A DNA stretch of 64,000 nucleotides from Thermoanaerobaculia bacterium (GTDB lineage Bacteria > Acidobacteriota > Thermoanaerobaculia > UBA5066), in the NCBI GenBank assembly GCA_022071945.1, contig JAJVIN010000001.1, positions 248,001 through 312,000 on the forward strand. The letters run 5' to 3'. A program made the position numbers and the translations under genes. Below, piece by piece: positions 52,665 to 64,000 of this stretch; position 1 is the stretch's first letter; every line of letters begins with the position of its first letter. The notes under the pieces are model-generated. The model worked only from the letters and a program-made list of their open reading frames with translations. It did no database searches and was not told the DNA's origin.

Positions 52665-53107
52665 CGGCCGAACCGGCGTTTTTGCCCGACACGAGCTGTC
52701 TCGTCGCCGCGGCCTGTGCCTGGCATGGCATGCACGCCGCCGCGGCGAGCGAGATTCGGAGGCGGCGGGCCATCGGCGAGCGAATGGTCGTTGCCGGCCA
52801 CTCGATTCTCGAGACGTATGCCGTCCTGACGAGGCTCCCCCCTCCACACCGGCTCTCACCGGACTCCGCTCGATCCCTCGTCTCCGCCTACGCCGGAGGT
52901 GAGGTCGTTGCCCTGCCGTCAGAGCGCTATCGCACTCTCCTCGACCTCCTGGCTTCGGGAGAAGTCGCGGGCGGCCGTTCCTACGACGCCCTCATCGCGC
53001 TCTGCGCGGTCGAAGCCGGTGCGGGCACCCTGTTGACCTTCAACCCCAGTCACTTCTTCCAGTTCGAGAGTCCGCTGCTCCGAATCGTGAGTCCCGCGGC
53101 CCCGTAG
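52661..53107 (+). CDS. PIN-domain toxin (VapC-like)
   Basis: FLPDTSCLVAAACAWHGMH, HSILETYAVLTRLP, SYDALIALCA, TFNPSHF; 4-nt overlap with antitoxin. Confidence 0.85.
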   Translation: MTAEPAFLPDTSCLVAAACAWHGMHAAAASEIRRRRAIGERMVVAGHSILETYAVLTRLPPPHRLSPDSARSLVSAYAGGEVVALPSERYRTLLDLLASGEVAGGRSYDALIALCAVEAGAGTLLTFNPSHFFQFESPLLRIVSPAAP

Positions 53108-53110
53108 CCC

Positions 53111-54154
53111 TCAGAATCCCGTCTTGTTCTTCGGAATTCTCCCGCTCTTGATGCACTCACTTCTGAGGCGGCGGCCAACGATGCGTTCCACCATCCGGCC
53201 CGTCGCGAGAACCCTGTCCACATCCAGTCCGGTCTCGATCCCCATCTCGTCGAGCATCACCACCAGGTCTTCCGTGCAGACGAGCCCGACGTTGTTGGGA
53301 TCCTGGTAGTAGTACTTCCCCGTTCCGGCGACGGGAGAGCCATCGAAGAAGTTCGCGGGCTGGCCCCCGATACCTCCGAGCGTGCTCTCGAACCGGACGA
53401 TCCCGGCCTGCAACGCGGCCAACACGTTCGCGAGCCCCCAGCCGCGCGTCACGTGGAAGTGCGCCACGTGCTTCGTCACGTCCGGGATCTCGTCGAGCAC
53501 CATCGAGTAGTACTCGTGGACCTTGTTGGGAGGTGCCGAACCGTCGTGATCGGCGTGCTCGATATCGTCGGCTCCGATCTCGAGGAACCGCTTGGTGAAG
53601 GTCACCGCGTCCTCGAGCCGGGTCGGACCCTCGATCGGACACCCCCAGATCGTGCTGACGGTTCCGTTCACCTTCAACCCCGCGTCATGCGCCTTCTTGA
53701 TGCTCCGCTCCGCCTCGGCCCAGTACCCCGCGTGGTCGAGTCCCGAGTTCTTCTTCATGTGCGAAGCCGACGTCGAGACCATCATCAGGATCCGGTCCGG
53801 GCCTATTCCCTGCTGTTTCAGCTCGATCGCCTGGTCGACGGCCCGCTCACGAATCGTGATCGCCGTCAGCTCGACTCCGCCAATCTGACTCGACACTCTC
53901 TTGCTCGCCTTGATGGACTTCAGGAGCTCGGCCGCATCGGTGAACTGCGGCATTCCCTTGGGGTTCCCGAGGTTCGTGACCTCCACTCTCCGGTATCCCG
54001 CCAGGATCAGCTCTTCGAGAACCCAGAGCTTGGCCGGCGTCGGGATCCACTTCTCTTCGTGCTGAAACCCATCACGGACGGTGATGTCCGCAAGCTCGAC
54101 TTTCTTCGGATACACGAGCCCCTTCACGCCTTCACCTCCTGCGAAATCGCGCAA
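53111..54154 (-). CDS. HMG-CoA lyase-like / pyruvate carboxyltransferase-fold protein
   Basis: VELADITVRDGFQHEEKWIPT, GYRRVEVTNLGNP, ADDIEHADHDGSAPP, HFHVTRGWGLANVLAALQAG, TLGGIGGQP. Confidence 0.8.
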   Translation of the reverse strand: MRDFAGGEGVKGLVYPKKVELADITVRDGFQHEEKWIPTPAKLWVLEELILAGYRRVEVTNLGNPKGMPQFTDAAELLKSIKASKRVSSQIGGVELTAITIRERAVDQAIELKQQGIGPDRILMMVSTSASHMKKNSGLDHAGYWAEAERSIKKAHDAGLKVNGTVSTIWGCPIEGPTRLEDAVTFTKRFLEIGADDIEHADHDGSAPPNKVHEYYSMVLDEIPDVTKHVAHFHVTRGWGLANVLAALQAGIVRFESTLGGIGGQPANFFDGSPVAGTGKYYYQDPNNVGLVCTEDLVVMLDEMGIETGLDVDRVLATGRMVERIVGRRLRSECIKSGRIPKNKTGF

Positions 54155-54477
54155 GGCCGGTCTTTCTCCAGCCGGACTCGAGCCTCCTCGACCGTGAACG
54201 CGTTAACGCCGAATTCCGCCGCGACACTCCCAAGGTAACCGCGCCTGAGAAACTCGAGACCCAGGGGATGCGAGCGGGCACACGAGATCAGCTCGTCGGC
54301 CGACCGGACAGGAGGCGCGGCCGCCGGGCGGGATTCGTTCGCCGCGCTCAACCCCTGCGCTGAGGCGGAATCGCCTGACGAAGAGATCTCACGCACCGCC
54401 TTCAGGACGGCGCGCGCCTGCTCCTCGGGGACCCCCGTGCGCTTGATGACCTCTCCGATCAGCTCTTCCTCGTTCAT
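54124..54477 (-). CDS. Hypothetical protein upstream of the HMG-CoA lyase-like gene
   Basis: MNEEELIGEVIKRTGVPEEQARAVLKAVREI; ends inside the start of the downstream lyase gene. Confidence 0.5.
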   Translation of the reverse strand: MNEEELIGEVIKRTGVPEEQARAVLKAVREISSSGDSASAQGLSAANESRPAAAPPVRSADELISCARSHPLGLEFLRRGYLGSVAAEFGVNAFTVEEARVRLEKDRPCAISQEVKA

Positions 54478-54534
54478 CGTGACTTCCTCCCTGGACCTTT
54501 GGGTGCGGTATGTTGACACAGGACGTCAGCATCC

Positions 54535-55662
54535 ATGTCCTGTTCGCTTCCACTGATCGAGGACGATCCGGGCCGGGACTCCCGGCGGTCGGTCAGGGTC
54601 CTTTTCACCTCCGACACGCACCTGGGCTTCGACCTGCCTTCTCGTCCTCGAGTCGAAAGGCGCCGGCGCGGAGACGACTTCTTCTCGAACTTCGAGCGCG
54701 TCCTGGCACCCGTCTTCGAGAAGAAAGTAGACATCTTCCTCCACGGCGGCGACCTCTCCTTCCGAAGCAAGGTGCCCGCCTGGCTCGCCGACCTCGTCTT
54801 CCAGCGCCTCGCGGACATCGCCGATACCGGCACCCCCGTCTTCATCGTGCCGGGAAACCACGAGAGGTCCGCGATGCCCAGGAGCCTCTTTTTGACTCAC
54901 CCCAACATCAGGGTCTTTGAGAGCCCAACGACCTTCACGGTCGAAAAGAACGGCGTCACAGCATCCCTCGCGGGTTTCCCCTACACCTCCTCGCTCCGAT
55001 CCTCGTTCCCCTCCCTTCTCGAGTCCACCCGGATCCAGGAAGCGCCGCCTGGCGTTCGCCTCCTCTGCATGCACCAGCTCGTCGAGGGAGCCACGGTCGG
55101 ACCGGGTGACTTCACGTTCCGGTCCGGCGAGGATGTCCTTCCCGCCTCACAGATTCCGGGCCACGTCGCCGCCGTTCTCTCGGGTCACGTCCACCGCTTC
55201 CAGGTGCTCGAAAAGGACCTGAAGCGGCGACCGCTCCCGGCTCCTGTCCTCTACCCCGGTTCGATCGAACGAACATCGTTCGCGGAAAAGGATGAGCTCA
55301 AGGGATTCCTTCTGCTCGAGCTCTCCCCATGCGAGCAGCGCGGCGGGCAGTTGAAGAAGTGGGAGTTCCAACAACTCCCCGCGAGGCCCATGATCGGCCT
55401 CGAGCTCGAAGTGGATGGAGTCACCCCCTCGGGGCTCGAAAAGAGGCTGAAAGAGCGCCTTCTCACGCTGCCGCCGGACAGCGTAGTCCGGATTCACCTT
55501 CCCTCCGATCCCCCGGCAGAACTCCTCCCAGTCCTCGGCGCAGAATCGATCCGCGCCCTCAGCCCCCCGGGCATGAATGTTGCGGTCGCGTGGCCAAGGG
55601 TGAGATTTCGGCATGGGCGCGCACTCCCGGGAGTACCGGCGAGAGTCCCGACGGCAGGGTGA
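54535..55662 (+). CDS. Metallophosphoesterase (SbcD/Mre11-like)
   Basis: LFTSDTHLGFD, DIFLHGGDLSF, VFIVPGNHERS, ICMHQLVEG-like LLCMHQLVEG, AVLSGHVHRFQ. Confidence 0.82.
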   Translation: MSCSLPLIEDDPGRDSRRSVRVLFTSDTHLGFDLPSRPRVERRRRGDDFFSNFERVLAPVFEKKVDIFLHGGDLSFRSKVPAWLADLVFQRLADIADTGTPVFIVPGNHERSAMPRSLFLTHPNIRVFESPTTFTVEKNGVTASLAGFPYTSSLRSSFPSLLESTRIQEAPPGVRLLCMHQLVEGATVGPGDFTFRSGEDVLPASQIPGHVAAVLSGHVHRFQVLEKDLKRRPLPAPVLYPGSIERTSFAEKDELKGFLLLELSPCEQRGGQLKKWEFQQLPARPMIGLELEVDGVTPSGLEKRLKERLLTLPPDSVVRIHLPSDPPAELLPVLGAESIRALSPPGMNVAVAWPRVRFRHGRALPGVPARVPTAG

Positions 55663-55745
55663 CGGACCTCACGGACCGGCACCGCGAAACGGGGCAACAT
55701 AACACCGACGACGTCCGTAAAAGCCGTGAAGAAGGAGGGAAGGCG

Positions 55746-55928
55746 ATGGCCGAGAGGCAACCGCGGAAGGCAAGACCGTCCAAAACTCGGGAAAACGACC
55801 GCACGGCCCTCCTGGTCCTCCTTCTGGCGGGCGTCGAGAAGTACCGTGAACTGTTCCACCGCGAGCCGCCTTCAGAGTTTGTCCGTCTCGCGGCCGAGAC
55901 GCGAGAAGCGCTGGGTCTCTTCTACTGA
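55746..55928 (+). CDS. Small hypothetical protein (60 aa)
   Basis: MAERQPRKARPSKTRENDRTALLVLLLAGVEKYRELF...; GGAGG SD. Low support. Confidence 0.35.
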   Translation: MAERQPRKARPSKTRENDRTALLVLLLAGVEKYRELFHREPPSEFVRLAAETREALGLFY

Positions 55929-57220
55929 AGTTTCCGCTTTTTCGAGCCCGTGGGCTCGAAAAGGACGGCCGTGATCGAGGCACCGCCGCCTTCGCGAGGC
56001 TTGCACTCGACGCTGCCCCCGTACCATTCGGCGATCCGCCGGGTGAGGTAGAGGCCGAGGCCAGCTCCACCATCCCTCGCCTCGGTGTGACCGGCAGACC
56101 TGTGGAAAGGCTCGAAGATCCGCTCGCGCTCCGCCTCGGGAACTCCCGGGCCGCGATCGGCCACCCAGATGCGGACTCCGGACCCTTCAACGGGCGCCAC
56201 GCCAGCTTCGACGGGCGCTCCTCGCCCATGACGTACGGCGTTCTCCAGGAGGTTGCGTATCACGACACGCACGAGGCGGGCATCGAGATGGAGCCAGATG
56301 GAAACCGGAGAAAGCGCGATTCCGAGCCTTTCGGCCTCCTCCTTCATCAGTGCTCCCGCATCGACTTGTTCCGGGGAACGAGCCGCTTCCTGAAGCTCCA
56401 GTCGTCCGGCCACGAGCAACTCCTCGACGAGAGCGTCCAGCTCCTCGACCTCGGCCACCGCCGCATCGAGCCGCCGGCCCGAGGTGCCGGGCTCGTCCCG
56501 TGACAGCTCCAGAGCCATCCGCAACCGCGCCAGGGGCGATCGAAGCTCGTGGGACGCCGAGGCGAGAACTCGCCGTTGCGATTCGACGAGGCGCTGCAGC
56601 CGCTCCGCCGCCTGGTTGAAGCTCCGAGCGAGGCTTGCGAGCTCGTCGTTCCCGTCGACCCGGACGCGGACACCGAGATCTCCTTCTCCGAGCCGCCTCA
56701 CCCCGGACTCGAGAAATTCCAGGCGCCGCGTCACAAAGCGCGCGGCCGGATACGTCGCGAGTGCCAGAACCGCCGCGAGGGCGACCACGGAAACGAGAAA
56801 GACCGCCGGACGGGCCGACCGCCGGGGCTGGACCACCAAGACCCGTCCGTCCGCAAGTCTCGCCGCGAAAGCTGGACCCTGCCGCGTCGAGAGCGCCTGC
56901 GGGAAGGCCCGTGATGGATCGGGCCGCGGGAGGTCGACTGTCGTGTGGGCGAGGCGTTCCCCGCCCTCCCCAAAAACCGCCGCGTTCATCCGCGCCTCTG
57001 AGGCCGCTTCTTCCAGGCGAGCCTGTAGCTCCTCCCGTGGCGCATTCCCGGGCGGCAGCAGCCGGCCGATCTCGCGGGCCTCCTCGCTGAAGTGATCCCC
57101 GAGCTTCGGGTGGAAGACCGCGGCCAAAAGGAGATGACCCGCGAGCGAGACGAGTGCGAAGGACGCGACGACGAAGAGCAAGAGGGTGGCGAGAATCCGG
57201 TGATACAGGCGGTGTCTCAC
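55922..57220 (-). CDS. Sensor histidine kinase (HAMP; CpxA-like position)
   Basis: HAMP region, SHELRSPLARLRMALELS, NLLENAVRHGRG, VADRGPGVPEAERERIFEPF, GAGLGLYLTRRI. Confidence 0.9.
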   Translation of the reverse strand: MRHRLYHRILATLLLFVVASFALVSLAGHLLLAAVFHPKLGDHFSEEAREIGRLLPPGNAPREELQARLEEAASEARMNAAVFGEGGERLAHTTVDLPRPDPSRAFPQALSTRQGPAFAARLADGRVLVVQPRRSARPAVFLVSVVALAAVLALATYPAARFVTRRLEFLESGVRRLGEGDLGVRVRVDGNDELASLARSFNQAAERLQRLVESQRRVLASASHELRSPLARLRMALELSRDEPGTSGRRLDAAVAEVEELDALVEELLVAGRLELQEAARSPEQVDAGALMKEEAERLGIALSPVSIWLHLDARLVRVVIRNLLENAVRHGRGAPVEAGVAPVEGSGVRIWVADRGPGVPEAERERIFEPFHRSAGHTEARDGGAGLGLYLTRRIAEWYGGSVECKPREGGGASITAVLFEPTGSKKRKLQ

Positions 57221-57915
57221 GGCTCGCGGTCCCCTGGCAGGCGTGTGAACTGATAGCCGGTGCCTCTTATGGTCAGGAGACGGCGCGGGTGCTTCGGATC
57301 CTCCTCGATGGCCATCCTGATGCGCGAGACATGAACGTCGATGCTCCGGTCGAAAACGTCGTACTCCTCGCGCCTGAGCCGCTCCACGATCGCCTCCCTC
57401 GACATCACGCGACCGGCATTTCGGGCAAGGAGCAGCAGGATGTCGAACTGGTAGGAGGTCAAGGCCCGGGGCGTTCCCTTCCTCATCACCAGTCTCGCCT
57501 CGGGATCGATCTGGAGATCACCGAATCTCAGGATTGGCGCCGAGAGAGGGCGAGAGACATGGCGCCTCCGCGTGATCGCATGGACGCGAGCAAGCAGTTC
57601 TCTCGGATTGAAGGGCTTTGGAAGGTAGTCATCCGCCCCCAGCTCCAACCCCACGACGCGGTCTTCCGGGTCCCCGCGCGCGGTCAGCATCAGTATGGGC
57701 ACGTCAGAGACGGCGCGGAGGCGCTTGCAGACCTCGAATCCATCGAGATCCGGGAGCATGACATCGAGTATCACGGCATCGAAGGAGCCACGGGCAGCAA
57801 GGGCGAGTCCCTGGGCTCCGTCGAACGCCAGCTCAGCGGAGAGCCCGCGAGGTCGCAGGTACTCCTCGAGCATCTCCGAGAGCTTCCGATCGTCGTCGAT
57901 GACCAGGACTCGCAT
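57217..57915 (-). CDS. OmpR-family response regulator (CpxR-like)
   Basis: MRVLVIDDDRKLSEMLEEYL, VILDVMLPDLDGFEV, LGADDYLPKPFNPRELLARV; winged-helix C-terminus. Confidence 0.92.
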   Translation of the reverse strand: MRVLVIDDDRKLSEMLEEYLRPRGLSAELAFDGAQGLALAARGSFDAVILDVMLPDLDGFEVCKRLRAVSDVPILMLTARGDPEDRVVGLELGADDYLPKPFNPRELLARVHAITRRRHVSRPLSAPILRFGDLQIDPEARLVMRKGTPRALTSYQFDILLLLARNAGRVMSREAIVERLRREEYDVFDRSIDVHVSRIRMAIEEDPKHPRRLLTIRGTGYQFTRLPGDREP

Positions 57916-57940
57916 TCTCGATGCCTCTGTCCGAAGACAC

Positions 57941-57969
57941 GGGCGGCGGGGACCTTTCCGCCGCCGCCC
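57941..57969 (-). terminator. GC hairpin between the Spy/CpxP-like gene and the response regulator
   Basis: GGGCGGCGG-N11-CCGCCGCCC; possible partial terminator/attenuator. Confidence 0.35.
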
Positions 57970-57984
57970 GCCCCCTTCAGGATG

Positions 57985-58482
57985 CTACTCGAATCGCTTC
58001 TCGAACCGGTCAGCCAGCTGACGCCTTTGAGCGGGCGTCAAGACCTCCGCGGCCTCGGCCACTGACTTGACGAGGTCCTTCGACCGCTCGTCCGCCTTCT
58101 GGATCGCCTGCACCCGGATCGCCTCCAGGGCGGCGCGGTCGACGGTGTCGCCCGAAAGGGCGGCCCGCACCTTCAGGTGCCACTCCTCATGGGTCGTGGC
58201 GAGTTCCTTGTGCTTGGCGAGCTCGTTTTCGAAGACAGCCAGGATCTTCTGTTCCTGCTCCTCCGTGGCGTTCACTTCCTTGAGGGCTCTATGTATCCGG
58301 AACTCCACCATGTCCCTCATCATTCCCTGCTTGCAGAAGCCGTGTCCGGCGAACCCCCGCCCCGCCACCCTCGCCGAGGCGATCGCGGCTGTGGCTCCCG
58401 CCAAGAGGAGAACTGTCAGGACCAGAAGGCCCCTCAGCCACTTCTTTCTGTGAGGCCTTTCACCCGATGCGTGTGTGTTCAT
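57985..58482 (-). CDS. Spy/CpxP-like periplasmic protein
   Basis: N-terminal TM/signal (KKWLRGLLVLTVLLLAGATAAIASA); helical TEEQEQKILAVFENELAKHKEL...LTPAQRRQLADRFEKRFE. Confidence 0.75.
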   Translation of the reverse strand: MNTHASGERPHRKKWLRGLLVLTVLLLAGATAAIASARVAGRGFAGHGFCKQGMMRDMVEFRIHRALKEVNATEEQEQKILAVFENELAKHKELATTHEEWHLKVRAALSGDTVDRAALEAIRVQAIQKADERSKDLVKSVAEAAEVLTPAQRRQLADRFEKRFE

Positions 58483-58568
58483 TGTCCGTCTCCTTTTCCG
58501 GCGTGGCTCTCGGCCATTCCGGTAACGGAGAATGTGAGTCGCGTTCGTTTCGCGACTTCGATGAGAAC

Positions 58569-58583
58569 GTAAAGATACGTAAA
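58569..58583 (+). promoter_or_regulatory. Exact CpxR-type box GTAAA-N5-GTAAA
   Basis: GTAAAGATACGTAAA, 87 bp upstream of the Spy/CpxP-like start and the RR/HK operon. Confidence 0.6.
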
Positions 58584-58879
58584 GGGTGCCCTGAGAGGGA
58601 CCCGGCACAGTAGCCCGAGGCCACGCGAAGCGGTGCCCCCTGCGAGACGCGGATCCCCTTCATATGCCCGAGCCAGCCCTGGACGTTCGAGGAGGCCCTC
58701 CTGAGAAACTGGATCAGTCCGACATCCGCGCACGTGAGGGAGGGTCAGGGACGGGGCGCGCGGATTCCACAGGTGGCGTCGCTCTAGCCTCCCGCCTTCA
58801 TCTCGGCTCTAATAGACGATGGCTCGCGTGAACCGGTGAGGCCTCCATGCGCCTCCCGTGCGGAGCCGAAGAGGCCGAG

Positions 58880-63525
<4,646 letters not shown>

Positions 63526-63529
<4 letters not shown>

Positions 63530-64000
63530 GGCCACGCCGGACCAGCTTTCTCGCCAGCCTGGTTCTGATGACTCTCGTCCACCTCGGATGCCACCGGCGG
63601 CCCGAGGTGGACGAGACCTACGCCGCGGACCTCGCGAAGCATCGGGCCGACCGGCTCACCGCTCTCACAGCCGATTCCGGCTGGCTGACCGTGACCGGTC
63701 TCTTCTGGCTCGAGCCCGGAGAGAACGCATTCGGAGCCGAGGGCACAAACCCGATCCTCCTCGCTGGATCCGGAGTGCCGGCCCGTGCCGGGGTGTTCTT
63801 GCTCGGTCCGGACGGGTCTGTCCGGCTTCGTCCAGACCCCGGCGCCACCGTGACCGTCAATGGGTTTCCGCCTTCGGACGCTCCCCTGGCGACCGACAAA
63901 GCCGCTAAGCCCGACAAGATCGGGATCGGGAGCCTGGCGCTCTCCATTCTCGAGCGCGGAGGGCGTCTGGCGGTCAGGGTGCGAGACCCACATAGCCCTG
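63526..64000 (+). CDS. DUF1684-like lipoprotein, truncated by window end
   Basis: GTG overlapping the nifJ stop; VRPRRTSFLASLVLMTLVHLGCHRRPEVDETYAADLAKHRADRLTALTADSGWLTVTGLFWLEPGENAFGAEGTNPILL. Absent from the ORF track because no stop lies in the window. Confidence 0.7.

Noticed and set aside
55941-55963. TTTCGAGCCC-GT-GGGCTCGAAAA hairpin as a bidirectional terminator
   Set aside because: Lies within the 3' coding end of the histidine kinase and lacks a clear T-tract, so support is too weak.

Overview
High-GC bacterial chromosome window, possibly Acidobacteriota-like (inferred from gene content only). It is almost fully coding, with no rRNA, tRNA or CRISPR array recognised. Main blocks: (1) 0.17-7.5 kb: GH13/CBM20 alpha-amylase, PepD-like dipeptidase, FtsX-like permease, class II aldolase and glycogen-debranching enzyme. 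(2) 7.5-21.3 kb: a minus-strand signalling block with an 1893-aa kinase/AAA/TPR/double SBP_bac_5 protein, a kinase-PD40 protein, a GNAT, an MFS carrier with an N-terminal sensor-like region, an orphan ABC_sub_bind lipoprotein/periplasmic protein and an adenylate cyclase-FHA protein. (3) 21.6-43.3 kb: an azole-type (TOMM) RiPP locus. It has an NHLP leader precursor with core GSACCCSPCSCC, two E1-like/YcaO fusions, LuxE and LuxC homologues, a B12-type radical SAM, an HExxH orphan protein, NHLM-type export (C39-ABC, ABC2, HlyD, TolC) and SagB. (4) 43.3-49.9 kb: a second candidate RiPP locus with a PqqD-like protein, radical SAM/SPASM, a 65-aa Cys/Ser/Thr-rich precursor-like peptide, an HPr-kinase-like protein and a C25-type peptidase. 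(5) 50.2-53.1 kb: two VapBC-like modules flanking a DAACS transporter. (6) 53-64 kb: HMG-CoA-lyase-like protein, SbcD-like phosphoesterase, a Cpx-like histidine kinase/regulator/Spy trio preceded by an exact GTAAA-N5-GTAAA box, a giant pyruvate:ferredoxin oxidoreductase and a truncated DUF1684 gene. The most novel candidates are the LuxCE-containing TOMM locus, the HprK/rSAM peptide locus and the kinase-AAA-TPR-2xSBP protein.
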